NCBI GenBank assembly: GCA_018335755.1
Contig: JAGXRK010000053.1
Location: 1-64,000, forward strand
Source: Ignavibacterium sp.
Lineage (GTDB): Bacteria > Bacteroidota > Ignavibacteria > Ignavibacteriales > Ignavibacteriaceae
DNA: 64,000 bases
Direction of reading: 5' to 3'
The position numbers and the translations under genes are program-made. The notes beneath the pieces were generated by a model. It had not been told where the DNA came from. It searched no databases and worked only from the letters and a program-made list of their open reading frames with translations. Shown one piece after another: positions 47,464 through 56,344 of this stretch (the first letter of the stretch is position 1; the number at the start of each line of letters is the position of its first letter).

Positions 47464-48582
47464 ATGTCACAATCGTTAGGTATTGTCGGGTACGATTTTG
47501 TTGAGTTTTATGTTGGTTCAGCAAAGATGTGTGCTTACTGGCATGCTAAAGCTATGGGGCTCAAAATAACAGGGTATTCTGGACCGGAAACGGGAGTTAA
47601 AGACAGAGTTTCATATTTTCTTATGAATAACAAAATCAAATTCGTGGTCACATCAGCAATCAAACCTTCCAACTATGAAATATCACATTTTGTTCAGAAG
47701 CATGGCGATGGAGTTAAGAGATGGGCACTACAGGTTAAAGATGTTAAACAGGCTTATGATATAGCCATAAAAAACGGAGGCATACCTTCGCGCACGCCAA
47801 AAAAATATGAAAATGAAAATGGATATGTTGAGGAAGCTGCTCTTAAACTTTATGATGATGCGGAAATAGTTTTTATTAATCGTGATAATTATAAAGGAAT
47901 ATTTCGTCCTGGTTTTGGAGAACCTATTCAGAAAATAAATCTTGAATGCGAACCGACAGGACTTAATGAAGTTGATCATATTGTTGGAAATGTAAGAATT
48001 AATGAAATGAACCTTTGGGCAAATTATTTAAATCAAACATTAAATTTTGAAACTTTTATAGAGTTTGGTGAAGGTGATATTTCAACGAAATATTCAGCAC
48101 TGCTTTCTAAAGTTGTAAGATCTAAAGAAGGAGCACCTGTAAAAAATCCGATTAACGAACCATTTGAAGGAATGAAAAAATCCCAGATTGAAGAATACAT
48201 TGATGAATACGTCGGTTCGGGTATTCAGCATGTTGCTATCACAACAGATAACATTATGAAAACAATTGATGCGATGCGGAAAAATGGTGTAGAGTTCTTA
48301 ACAACCCCGCCTGATACTTACTATGAGATGCTCAAAGAAAAAGGTTTGAAGATAACAGAAGATATTGAGGAGTTAAAAAAATACGGAATCCTTTGCGATC
48401 TTGAAGGAAAAGGATATCTGCTTCAGTTATTTACAAAACCAATCGGAGATCGCCCTACGTTCTTCTATGAAATTATTCAAAGAAGGGAAGGCGCAGAAGG
48501 ATTCGGACAGGGAAATTTCCAGGCTTTGTTTGAATCAATCGAACGTGATCAGATTCAAAGAGGAAATTTTGATAAAGAATAA
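47464..48582 (+). CDS. hpd: 4-hydroxyphenylpyruvate dioxygenase
   Basis: This 372-residue Fe(II) dioxygenase converts 4-hydroxyphenylpyruvate to homogentisate in tyrosine breakdown. The iron ligands of the family are visible: His in VDHIVGNV, His in IQHVAITTDNI, and Glu in FFYEIIQR. The C-terminal substrate helix has GFGQGNFQALFESIERDQ. The length is normal. AGGAG precedes the ATG. It begins a plus-strand run with hmgA, a fumarylacetoacetase-family gene and acetoacetyl-CoA synthetase, giving the homogentisate route in order. Confidence 0.96.
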   Translation: MSQSLGIVGYDFVEFYVGSAKMCAYWHAKAMGLKITGYSGPETGVKDRVSYFLMNNKIKFVVTSAIKPSNYEISHFVQKHGDGVKRWALQVKDVKQAYDIAIKNGGIPSRTPKKYENENGYVEEAALKLYDDAEIVFINRDNYKGIFRPGFGEPIQKINLECEPTGLNEVDHIVGNVRINEMNLWANYLNQTLNFETFIEFGEGDISTKYSALLSKVVRSKEGAPVKNPINEPFEGMKKSQIEEYIDEYVGSGIQHVAITTDNIMKTIDAMRKNGVEFLTTPPDTYYEMLKEKGLKITEDIEELKKYGILCDLEGKGYLLQLFTKPIGDRPTFFYEIIQRREGAEGFGQGNFQALFESIERDQIQRGNFDKE

Positions 48583-48693
48583 AAATAATTAGTAAATCAT
48601 TCAAAAGTCTACTTTAACTTCAAAAGTATGATTGAATGGATGAATGTTTGAATGAAAAGAAAACAAAGTAATATATTTTGATGGAGGTTGTTT

Positions 48694-49863
48694 ATGCCTT
48701 TTTATGTTAGAGTTGGAAAGGTTCCGCCGAAGCGGCACATAACATTTTACAAAGATGACGGTAAATCTTTATACCGTGAAGAACTTTTCAGCACAAAAGG
48801 TTTTTCAGGTATCTACTCAAACAAATATCATCTTTATATGCCACCGGAAGTTGAGAAAATCAGTGAAGTCAAAATTAACACAGCCGGTATTGAATGGAAA
48901 GATGCTCCTGTCGAATATTATCACTTTATGACTGAGAAGAAAAAAAACAAGGGTAATATTTTAACTTCCAGAAATGAATTTCTGAAAAATGAACACTGCA
49001 TAATTTCAACTGCAAATGTTTCTAAAGACACAGAATATTTTTACCGTAACAGTCAGATGCATGAAATGGTTTTTGTTCATCACGGAAAGGGAACTTTACT
49101 TTCAGAATACGGTAAAATAAGATTTGAGGAGTGGGATTATCTTATAATTCCAAAAGGAACAACCTATCAGCTTAAGTTTGATGATTATAATAACAACAAA
49201 CTTTTTATTGTTGAATCAACAACTCCTTATGATATTCCAAGACATTTCAGAAATGAATACGGACAGTTAACTGAAGACGCTCCGTATTACGAAAGAGATT
49301 TCCGTGTTCCGGAATTTATGGAAGCCACTGATAAAAAAGGAGATTTCAGGTTATGGCTGAAAGTCCGCAATAGAATGTTTGAATTTAAACTGCCGCATCA
49401 TCCATTTGATGTTGTTGGATGGGATGGTTTCCTTCATCCTTATGCATTCAATATTAAAGAGTATGCTCCAAAAGTCGGGAAGATACACTTACCTCCGCCG
49501 ATTCATCTGGCATTTGTTACGGAAAATTTTGTCGTTTGTAATTTCGTACCGAGGTTATATGATTTCCATCCCCAAGCGATTCCTGCACCTTACTATCATT
49601 CAAATGTGGACAGTGATGAAGTGCTTTACTACGTTCATGGAGATTTTATGTCACGCACAGGTGTTCAGGAAGGATCGATTACATTGCATCCGATGGGAAT
49701 TCCGCATGGACCGCAGCCGGGTAAAACAGAAGCATCGATCGGAAAAAAAGAAACAGAAGAATATGCGGTAATGATTGATACTTTTCAGCCGTTACATGTA
49801 ACAAAGAATGTTAAGGAAACAATGGTTGAAGAATACAGCCAATCGTGGCTGCAAAAAGGTTAA
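48694..49863 (+). CDS. hmgA: Homogentisate 1,2-dioxygenase
   Basis: This 389-residue cupin-type Fe(II) enzyme opens the ring of homogentisate to maleylacetoacetate. Conserved parts are HHPFDVVGWDG, the iron-ligand region PYYHSNVDSDEVLYYVHG and the final His in GIPHGPQPG. It is shorter than the human enzyme (445), as is usual for this bacterial group. The ATG at 48694 is chosen because GGAGG lies six bases upstream; a TTG two codons earlier sits too close. It follows hpd by 111 bp. Confidence 0.95.
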   Translation: MPFYVRVGKVPPKRHITFYKDDGKSLYREELFSTKGFSGIYSNKYHLYMPPEVEKISEVKINTAGIEWKDAPVEYYHFMTEKKKNKGNILTSRNEFLKNEHCIISTANVSKDTEYFYRNSQMHEMVFVHHGKGTLLSEYGKIRFEEWDYLIIPKGTTYQLKFDDYNNNKLFIVESTTPYDIPRHFRNEYGQLTEDAPYYERDFRVPEFMEATDKKGDFRLWLKVRNRMFEFKLPHHPFDVVGWDGFLHPYAFNIKEYAPKVGKIHLPPPIHLAFVTENFVVCNFVPRLYDFHPQAIPAPYYHSNVDSDEVLYYVHGDFMSRTGVQEGSITLHPMGIPHGPQPGKTEASIGKKETEEYAVMIDTFQPLHVTKNVKETMVEEYSQSWLQKG

Positions 49864-49914
49864 GACTGAAGGATTACGGTAATTTCAATTTACTGGGATT
49901 ATTAGATTGATAAC

Positions 49915-49978
49915 GGAATGGTCAGGAGACCATTCCCTACAATTGAATAAATGTAGGGTTCAGACTCCCGTCTGAACC
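49915..49978. repeat. Compound palindromic intergenic element
   Basis: Two perfect 9-bp hairpins with 4-nt loops (49915-49923 with 49928-49936, and 49957-49965 with 49970-49978) are joined by CCCTACA (49935-49941) and TGTAGGG (49952-49958), which can themselves pair. The three-stem layout lies between hmgA and the fumarylacetoacetase-family gene. A related degenerate copy lies after the last gene of the cluster. No T run follows, so it is not a typical terminator. Confidence 0.7.
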
Positions 49979-50019
49979 GAATAAACTGTTTACAACAATT
50001 AAAATAATAGCGTGAAATA

Positions 50020-51036
50020 ATGAAACTGGTAACTTATCATAAATCTAAAAAGCAAAGACTCGGAATATTTTATAATGAATTCATCTACGACCTTCAAACC
50101 ACAGCAAAAAAACTGAAATTAGATTTACCCTCAACAATGAAAGAATTTCTTGAAGGTGAATCGAAGGCAATGAAACTTGCCCAAAAAGTATTTGATACTA
50201 TTAAAAACAAAAAAATTAAATCTCGGATTAAATTGAATGATGTAGTACTTTTAGCTCCTGTTCCTGATCCGCCTTCAATGAGAGATGGTTACGCATTCCG
50301 GCAGCACGTTCAAACTGCGCGCAGAAACAGGGGAGTTGAAATGATACCTGAGTTTGATCAGTATCCGGTTTTCTATTTTACAAATCATAATGCAGTTTAT
50401 GGAGAAGGGACAATTAAAGTTGAGGATGACCATTTAGATAAATTAGATTTTGAATTAGAGTGTGCAATTGTAATTGGTAAAAAGGGCAAGAATATTCCGA
50501 CAGCAAAAGCCGATTCATACATTGCTGGTTACACTATAATGAATGACTGGTCTGCACGCACCCTGCAGATGGAAGAAATGAAACTAAATCTTGGTCCTGC
50601 CAAGGGAAAAGATTTTGCTACATCAATAGGTCCCTGGCTTGTGACTACGGATGAACTCGAGCAATATAAAATTGAATCTCCAAACGGTAATAAATATGAT
50701 CTTAAAATGATTGCGCGCCACAATGGGAAACAAGTTAGCGAAGGCAATCTGAAAGATATGAACTGGACATTTGCGGAAATCATCGAACGGGCTTCATACG
50801 GGGTGACTCTTTATCCGGGAGATGTTATCGGCAGCGGTACTGTTGGAACCGGATGTTACCTGGAACTTAACGGAACCTGGGCTCTTCAATCCAAAGAAAA
50901 AGGCAAAGCTTTTACTCCTGTTTGGCTCAAGGATGGAGACGATTTTGAACTGGAGATAACAGGACTAGGAACCTTAAAGAATAAAATCCAGAAATCGAAA
51001 AAAAGTAGATCAATTCTTGCAAAGAAAAAATTATAA
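50020..51036 (+). CDS. Fumarylacetoacetate hydrolase family protein
   Basis: This 338-residue enzyme most likely performs the last step of the homogentisate route, cleaving fumarylacetoacetate to fumarate and acetoacetate. The FAH-fold core is clear: RDGYAFRQHVQTARRNRG, the metal-site acid cluster FELECAIVIGKKGKN, and GYTIMNDWSARTLQMEEM, then GPAKGKDFATSIGPWLVT. GDVIGSGTVGTGC precedes the end. The context between hmgA and acetoacetyl-CoA synthetase supports the assignment. It overlaps the next gene by one base. Confidence 0.9.
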   Translation: MKLVTYHKSKKQRLGIFYNEFIYDLQTTAKKLKLDLPSTMKEFLEGESKAMKLAQKVFDTIKNKKIKSRIKLNDVVLLAPVPDPPSMRDGYAFRQHVQTARRNRGVEMIPEFDQYPVFYFTNHNAVYGEGTIKVEDDHLDKLDFELECAIVIGKKGKNIPTAKADSYIAGYTIMNDWSARTLQMEEMKLNLGPAKGKDFATSIGPWLVTTDELEQYKIESPNGNKYDLKMIARHNGKQVSEGNLKDMNWTFAEIIERASYGVTLYPGDVIGSGTVGTGCYLELNGTWALQSKEKGKAFTPVWLKDGDDFELEITGLGTLKNKIQKSKKSRSILAKKKL

Positions 51037-52010
51037 TGAAACATTTCATTCCAAAAGAATTAACTCAGCCGGAAGTTCATAAATTATTATTAGGCGGAGT
51101 AGGACCAAGACCAATCGCACTAGTATCAACAGTTTCAAAAAACGGAGTAAATAATCTCACACCATTTTCATTCTTTAATGCTTTTGGTTCAAATCCGCCG
51201 GTGGTTGCTTTCTCTCCATCAAGGAGGGGCAAAGATGCATCATTGAAGGATACATATAACAATCTTTTTGAAACAAAAGAATGCGTTATTAATTCTGTAA
51301 CCTATTCAATGGTTGAACAGATCAGTCTTGCCTCTACTGAATATCCGCCGGAAGTAGATGAATTTTTGAAATCAGGACTGACCCCAATTGATTCGGATAT
51401 TGTTAAACCAAAAAGAGTGAAAGAATCTCCGTTTCAAATGGAGTGTAAACTATTAGAGATCAGAAGTTTCGGAGATGGCGGTGCTGCGGCTAACATTGCA
51501 ATTTGCGAAGTGTTAAAATTTCATATTGCAGAAGATCTATTTGTAAATGGTGTGATACATCCTAATAAAATTGATCTGGTTGCTCGTATGTCAGCGAATT
51601 TTTATTGCCGTGCATTTGGTGATGCAATCTTTGAAATTGAAAAGCCTATTGGTAAAAAAGGAATCGGATATGATAACCTTCCTGATTTTATAAAGCAATC
51701 GTTTATTTACTCAGCAAATAATCTGGGTAAGTTCGGCAACACAGAGACTATCCCGTCCGATAAAGAAGTTGATGATTTTATAAATCAAATGAATAATGAG
51801 AAACCTGTCAACTACGAATCCGGTGAAGAAGCTTTTTATCGTTACCAGAGGGATGGGAATTATAGGTATATGCTGAAGGCAAGTATTGAAATTCTTCAAT
51901 CTGATAAAACAAAAGCCAAACAATTTTTAGAACTTACAGCAAAGGCAGCTTTAGAAAGTAACGATAGTGATTTTGCCTGGAAAACTGCTATTTATGCAGG
52001 GAGATATTGA
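51036..52010 (+). CDS. Flavin reductase-like (split-barrel FMN-binding) protein
   Basis: This 324-residue protein has an N-terminal flavin_reductase-like split barrel (about 1-205). Its landmarks are GVGPRPIALVSTVSKNGVNN, TPFSFFNAFGSNPPVVAFS and, at the end of the domain, MSANFYCRA. The extra 120-residue helical C-terminus is not recognisable. No step of the homogentisate pathway requires such an enzyme, so its role in this cluster is unclear. It may be an FMN-binding partner or handle a by-product. Its start overlaps the FAH stop, showing tight coupling. Confidence 0.82.
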   Translation: MKHFIPKELTQPEVHKLLLGGVGPRPIALVSTVSKNGVNNLTPFSFFNAFGSNPPVVAFSPSRRGKDASLKDTYNNLFETKECVINSVTYSMVEQISLASTEYPPEVDEFLKSGLTPIDSDIVKPKRVKESPFQMECKLLEIRSFGDGGAAANIAICEVLKFHIAEDLFVNGVIHPNKIDLVARMSANFYCRAFGDAIFEIEKPIGKKGIGYDNLPDFIKQSFIYSANNLGKFGNTETIPSDKEVDDFINQMNNEKPVNYESGEEAFYRYQRDGNYRYMLKASIEILQSDKTKAKQFLELTAKAALESNDSDFAWKTAIYAGRY

Positions 52011-52021
52011 TAGGAGTCACT

Positions 52022-53980
52022 TTGAAAAAACCTATTTGGACTCCGTCAACTAAACAGGTAAACAAATCTAATCTATCCAAATATTTTTCCTTTCTTGAAT
52101 CCAATTACAACTTGAGATTTTCTTCATACCCGGATTTATATGAGTGGTCTGTAAATAGTATTGAAAGATTTTGGGAAACTATATGGAATTATTCAGGTAT
52201 TATTCACCATAAGAAATATCATTCTGTTCTGGAAGGAAAAGCGATATGGAACTGCAAATGGTTTCCCGGTGCAGAATTAAATTTTGCGGAAAATCTTTTG
52301 CGGTTCAGTGACGATCATATAGCAATAATCAGTGAAAGAGAAAAATATCCCTCAGTTAAAATATCTTATAAAGAACTAAATTCTCATGTTGCAAGAGCTG
52401 CTCAAGGATTAAAAGATCTTGGAATAAAAAAAGGGGATAGGGTAGCGGCATTTATCTCAAATATTCCTGAAGCTGTCATCGGAATGCTTGCTGCAACAAG
52501 CCTGGGAGCAATATGGTCATCAACATCACCCGATTTTGGAATTCAGGGTGTGTTAGATCGATTTAGTCAGATCGAACCAAAGATCTTATTTGCAATCGAA
52601 AGCTATTATTATAATGGAAATCATATTGACTGCACAGAGAAAATTAAAAGTATAGTTAAACAGATACCTTCGATAAATAAAGTCATTTTAATTAACGAGT
52701 TCAGTGATTTTACAGATAATAACCAAATAATGACTGCAGATAATATTGATAACTCTATTTATTTTAATGATTTAATAAATAACAGTTCGAATGAAATAAA
52801 GTATGAGTATTCCAATTTTGATTACCCGGTATATATAATGTATTCATCCGGAACTACAGGTAAGCCGAAGTGTATAGTTCATGGTGCAGGTGGAACTTTA
52901 CTTCAGCATTATAAAGAACATGTCCTGCATACCGATCTTAAACGGAAAGATACTATAACTTATTTCACTACATGCGGCTGGATGATGTGGAATTGGTTAG
53001 TCAGCAGTTTGCAGGTTGGAGCAACCATACTCCTGATTGATGGTAATCCGGTTTACCCAAATGAAAAAAGACTTTGGCAATTAATTGAGAAAGAAAAAGT
53101 TTCAGTATTTGGGACTAGCCCCAAATATCTTACTCTAATTGAAAAAACAAACTTTAATCCGAAAGATGAATTCAGTTTGAATTCACTTAAGACAATGTTA
53201 TCGACCGGTTCACCATTATCGGATTCAAATTTCAATTGGGTTTATAAAAATGTGAAAGAGGATATATTATTGTCCTCAATCTCCGGAGGTACAGATATAA
53301 TATCCTGCTTCATACTTGGTTGTCCCATTCTGCCTGTTTTTTCAGGTGAAATTCAATGCAGGGGATTAGGAATGAAAGTAGAATCCTGGGACGAAACCGG
53401 AAATTCATTAATCGATGAAAAAGGCGAGCTTGTTTGTACGGCTCCATTTCCATCAAGACCAATTTATTTTTGGAATGATGAAGACAAAGAAAAGTATAAA
53501 TCAGCATATTTCGATTACTATCCGGGGGTATGGAGACATGGTGATTTCATACGCATTACAGAAAATGACGGTGTTGTAGTTTATGGCAGATCAGATGCCA
53601 CACTTAATCCGGGTGGTGTCAGAATCGGTACAGCAGAAATTTACAGGATAGTTGAATCAATGGAGGAAATTGCTGATAGCCTGGTAGTTGGACAGAATTG
53701 GAAAAACGATGTAAGAATTATTCTATATGTTGTATTGAAAAATGACATGAAACTTGATGAGATTCTGAATAAGGAAATCAGAGAGCAAATTAAAATGAAG
53801 GCTTCACCAAGACATGTTCCATCAAAAATAATTCAGATAAAAGAAGTACCTCATACAATCAGCGGAAAAAAAGTTGAGCTGGCAGTTACAAAAATTCTTA
53901 ACGGTGAAAAGGTAGATAACAGGGATGCGCTTACAAATCCCCATTCGCTAGATCAGTTTAAACCGATTTATGAAGAATAA
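52022..53980 (+). CDS. Acetoacetyl-CoA synthetase
   Basis: This AMP-forming ligase of about 652 residues activates acetoacetate, the product of the preceding pathway step, to acetoacetyl-CoA. The adenylation motif YSSGTTGKPKCIVHG, the family-specific TTCGWMMWNWLVSSL and GGTDIISCFI, and the C-terminal NPGGVRIGTAEIYR and SGKKVELAV are all in place. The start chosen is TTG at 52022 because AGGAG lies five bases upstream. The frame extends to TTG at 52007, which would overlap the previous gene without an SD. The enzyme links tyrosine breakdown to central metabolism. Confidence 0.93.
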   Translation: MKKPIWTPSTKQVNKSNLSKYFSFLESNYNLRFSSYPDLYEWSVNSIERFWETIWNYSGIIHHKKYHSVLEGKAIWNCKWFPGAELNFAENLLRFSDDHIAIISEREKYPSVKISYKELNSHVARAAQGLKDLGIKKGDRVAAFISNIPEAVIGMLAATSLGAIWSSTSPDFGIQGVLDRFSQIEPKILFAIESYYYNGNHIDCTEKIKSIVKQIPSINKVILINEFSDFTDNNQIMTADNIDNSIYFNDLINNSSNEIKYEYSNFDYPVYIMYSSGTTGKPKCIVHGAGGTLLQHYKEHVLHTDLKRKDTITYFTTCGWMMWNWLVSSLQVGATILLIDGNPVYPNEKRLWQLIEKEKVSVFGTSPKYLTLIEKTNFNPKDEFSLNSLKTMLSTGSPLSDSNFNWVYKNVKEDILLSSISGGTDIISCFILGCPILPVFSGEIQCRGLGMKVESWDETGNSLIDEKGELVCTAPFPSRPIYFWNDEDKEKYKSAYFDYYPGVWRHGDFIRITENDGVVVYGRSDATLNPGGVRIGTAEIYRIVESMEEIADSLVVGQNWKNDVRIILYVVLKNDMKLDEILNKEIREQIKMKASPRHVPSKIIQIKEVPHTISGKKVELAVTKILNGEKVDNRDALTNPHSLDQFKPIYEE

Positions 53981-53996
53981 AGGTTTCATTTTTTAA

Positions 53997-54108
53997 TGTA
54001 GGGAGTGGATTCGGATCCGCTTGATATAACAGAAATTATAAATATCGTATTGCAAACAGCATTTCTGAATAAATAGGGTTTAAGAAACAAACAGGAATCT
54101 GTTCCCTA
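53997..54108. repeat. Degenerate copy of the TGTAGGG palindromic element
   Basis: TGTAGGG (53997-54003) is followed by a hairpin GTGGAT/ATCCGC with a 4-nt loop. Further on, TAGGG (54074-54078) can pair with CCCTA (54104-54108) around AACAG-GAAT-CTGTT. The plan resembles the element at 49915-49978 but is more spread out. It occupies most of the 137-bp gap between acetoacetyl-CoA synthetase and the convergent thioredoxin gene. Confidence 0.5.
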
Positions 54109-54117
54109 AACAAGTAA

Positions 54118-54921
54118 TTAAATATACAACGCTCTTCCAAAATCACGCCTTTGTTTAACTGTAATTTCGTTTCCTTCACCTAAATACTTAAAGATTGCTA
54201 TGCATGCTTTTCGCGCACCTTCATTATCGTAAGATTTATCTTCACGAATAACTTCAATGAATTTTACGAGTGCAGAATCAAAATCTTTTTGGTGAAGTTT
54301 AGTTATTGCTTCGATATATAAATTCTTTACATGCGATTCCTTGAGAACTGATATGTTTTTCAACTTCTCAAATAGAACAGTTATAGTTTCAATTGAATCA
54401 GCCAGTTCAAGATTATCAGGATTTAGATCTGCATTCTCAATTAATCTTTTAGCATCGTGAGGAGAGTCAAACAATAGAATTTTTGCAAGCAGAACTTTTA
54501 CATCACTATTGTTAATATCACCCTTTAGCACATCTTCTAAAATTACTTTAGCATCATCTACTTTATCTTCACCTAAAAGAAGTTTTGCTTTTTCAATCAT
54601 ATCAGCAAATTTGGAGGGAACGGATTTCCGCAGCCAATCTTCAACGGCTTCTTCAGGAAGAGCTCCTGTAAATTCATTAATCACTTTACCTTTGGAGAAA
54701 AGTTTTACATTAGGAATCCCTCTAATTCCATATTCAACCGCGATATCTTGTTGTTCATCAGTATTAAGTTTAAAAAGTTTCCATTGCTCTTTATATTTTT
54801 CAGCAAGTCTGTCCAAAATTGGTCCGAGTATTTTACACGGACCGCACCACTCAGCCCAGAAATCAACAAGAACCGGTTTGCTAAAACTTTCTTCAATAAC
54901 TTCTTTTTGGAAATCAATCAT
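54118..54921 (-). CDS. Thioredoxin-TPR co-chaperone (CnoX/YbbN-like)
   Basis: This 267-residue protein has an N-terminal thioredoxin domain (1-105) with the complete active site WAEWCGPCK and cis-Pro in IRGIPNVKLF. A C-terminal TPR-like helical domain covers about 115-267. This is the CnoX (YbbN) architecture. E. coli CnoX lacks the CGPC motif and is redox-inactive, while versions with CGPC can reduce clients. It is located just beyond the terminator of the sulfur operon and on the same strand, so it is probably transcribed separately. Confidence 0.88.
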   Translation of the reverse strand: MIDFQKEVIEESFSKPVLVDFWAEWCGPCKILGPILDRLAEKYKEQWKLFKLNTDEQQDIAVEYGIRGIPNVKLFSKGKVINEFTGALPEEAVEDWLRKSVPSKFADMIEKAKLLLGEDKVDDAKVILEDVLKGDINNSDVKVLLAKILLFDSPHDAKRLIENADLNPDNLELADSIETITVLFEKLKNISVLKESHVKNLYIEAITKLHQKDFDSALVKFIEVIREDKSYDNEGARKACIAIFKYLGEGNEITVKQRRDFGRALYI

Positions 54922-55032
54922 AATTACGTCAACATCTTATTTTTAATACAACATTTTGATGAAAAAAAGTTTATTTAAGATGCATAAAATTAAATTATTA
55001 GTTTAAATATTGCAGAGAACTAACAAAGAAAT

Positions 55033-55064
55033 GAGATGACATCAGTTTATAATAATGTCATCTC
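55033..55064 (-). terminator. Hairpin ending the sulfur operon
   Basis: On the minus strand a perfect 10-bp stem (GAGATGACAT at 55064-55055, ATGTCATCTC at 55042-55033) with a 12-nt loop is followed by ATTTCTTTG, a weak T-rich tail. It lies nine bases after the last stop codon of the operon. Confidence 0.65.
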
Positions 55065-55072
55065 TGGAAAAA

Positions 55073-55729
55073 CTAACATCCTTCTTTCTTTTTCTTTTTC
55101 GTTGTACCGCCAACAGGTGCAGTTGTTTGTATCTTTGGCATAGTTAAATAAGGTACTATAACCTTTTCAGTGGTATTAGAAGTAGATTCAATTGGACTTC
55201 CTCCAAAGAATTTACTTACTTCTTTCATTTTATTGAATTGAGCTAAAGATTCAGAAGTGCTGTCAGCCGGAGCAGAAGGGAAAAGTATTTCATCTTTCCA
55301 TTCATCTAATCCACCTATTATAAAATAGGCACTTTTATATCCCTTTGACTTTAGCAGAAACCAGGCTTGTGAAGAATGTATTCCGCCTTCTGAGTAAATA
55401 ATAACTTTTTCATTTCGCTCAATTTGGTAATTCATTAATTCTGAAAGCGGAACATTTTCTGCTGTTGGAATATGATATTCATTAAATGATTTATCATCAC
55501 GAAGATCAAGTAATCTATAATCCATTTTTCCCTGGATGATCCAATCAGCAAGTTCTTCAACTTCAATATGATCAGCACCTTTTGAAATCATTAAAGCCAG
55601 ATCATTTGGATTTATAGTAACCTTTGTTTCATTAGTTGGTGAACCTATGATTAACGCAGTTAAACCTAAGACAATTGCTATAAAAGCTAATTTATTATTA
55701 AGATTAAGTTTATTGAAAAATTTAGTCAT
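55073..55729 (-). CDS. Membrane-anchored rhodanese-fold protein with sole Cys at C-terminus
   Basis: This is a 218-residue protein. Residues 13-30 form a membrane anchor and residues 55-148 a rhodanese domain (LLDLRDD, then GGLDEWKD). The catalytic loop reads IIYSEGGIHSS, with Ser113 where rhodaneses have the persulfide-forming Cys. A low-complexity linker with VGGTTKKKKKEGC ends the protein. The final residue, Cys218, is the only Cys in the chain. It is the last gene of the operon with reductase and YeeE transporter genes. I infer a membrane-tethered sulfur acceptor or carrier using a flexible C-terminal Cys arm; alternatively the tail is a thioether or metal ligand. Confidence 0.78.
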   Translation of the reverse strand: MTKFFNKLNLNNKLAFIAIVLGLTALIIGSPTNETKVTINPNDLALMISKGADHIEVEELADWIIQGKMDYRLLDLRDDKSFNEYHIPTAENVPLSELMNYQIERNEKVIIYSEGGIHSSQAWFLLKSKGYKSAYFIIGGLDEWKDEILFPSAPADSTSESLAQFNKMKEVSKFFGGSPIESTSNTTEKVIVPYLTMPKIQTTAPVGGTTKKKKKEGC

Positions 55730-55744
55730 ATCAGAAATTCCTTA

Positions 55745-56344
55745 TTAAGTTTTTTTATTTCTAAACTTTTTCTCAGCCCATTCAGCACCAGCAAATGCAC
55801 TAATTGCCATTAAAACCACAAGAAATACGATTAGTCCATATGGCAAATTTATTAATTGAGGTAAAGTAATTTCACCCATATTTGTTGAGTAAAAGAACCC
55901 TGATAATAAGGGGAAAATTTCTCCGAAGAAAAATATTCCTGCTATAACTCCAACAAGATAAATTATTCCATCTATTCTCCCGGTAGAAACTGCGACACAG
56001 GAAGTACCAGGACAGTAACCACCAACAACAAAACCGATTCCGAGTAACATACCGCCAGCAATCTGCGGCAGTAAATATGTATCACCTTTGTAAACTAAAC
56101 TTAGATCTATAAAGCCAATCCAGTTCAGATAGAAAAGTCCTATCATTGCAGTTACTATAGCAGAGAACATAACTTTTAGCACACTCATATCTCTGAAATA
56201 AAATTGAGCGGCAAGTTTTCTGGCGCTTCCGAATCCGGCTCTTTCTAAAAAGAACCCGAAACCAATACCAATAACAAAAGCAATTATTAAACTTACTTCA
56301 TCGTTAAAAAAATTAAATTTATAAAATGGTGCGTTCATATCCAT
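55745..56344 (-). CDS. YeeE/YedE half transporter, CPG-type half
   Basis: This 199-residue membrane protein of the YeeE/YedE (TsuA) sulfur-compound transporter family has about five helices. It carries the motif GGYCPGTSCVA with Cys111 and Cys116, matching the conserved Cys motif on the pore path of the thiosulfate transporter. It overlaps the upstream half-transporter gene by 10 bp. A second in-frame ATG at 56338 has better SD spacing and may be the true start. Full-length TsuA is about 330-350 residues, so this gene and its neighbour together equal one transporter. Confidence 0.85.
   Translation of the reverse strand: MDMNAPFYKFNFFNDEVSLIIAFVIGIGFGFFLERAGFGSARKLAAQFYFRDMSVLKVMFSAIVTAMIGLFYLNWIGFIDLSLVYKGDTYLLPQIAGGMLLGIGFVVGGYCPGTSCVAVSTGRIDGIIYLVGVIAGIFFFGEIFPLLSGFFYSTNMGEITLPQLINLPYGLIVFLVVLMAISAFAGAEWAEKKFRNKKT

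Noticed and set aside
46237-49978. Possible CRISPR array from the repeated short palindromes
   Set aside because: There is no run of equal repeats with equal-length unique spacers and no cas gene; the repeats are isolated inverted elements.
52007-52021. Earlier TTG start of acetoacetyl-CoA synthetase overlapping the flavin gene
   Set aside because: It has no SD, while the TTG at 52022 has AGGAG at good spacing.
54509-54946. A 145-codon plus-strand reading frame
   Set aside because: It is antisense to the thioredoxin-TPR gene, Ser-rich and without an SD or family features, so it is a shadow of the real gene.
55073-55729. A sequencing or frame error removing the catalytic Cys of the rhodanese
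   Set aside because: The Ser codon lies in an intact frame with conserved flanking residues, and the protein reads through to a plausible structured end, so the substitution looks real.
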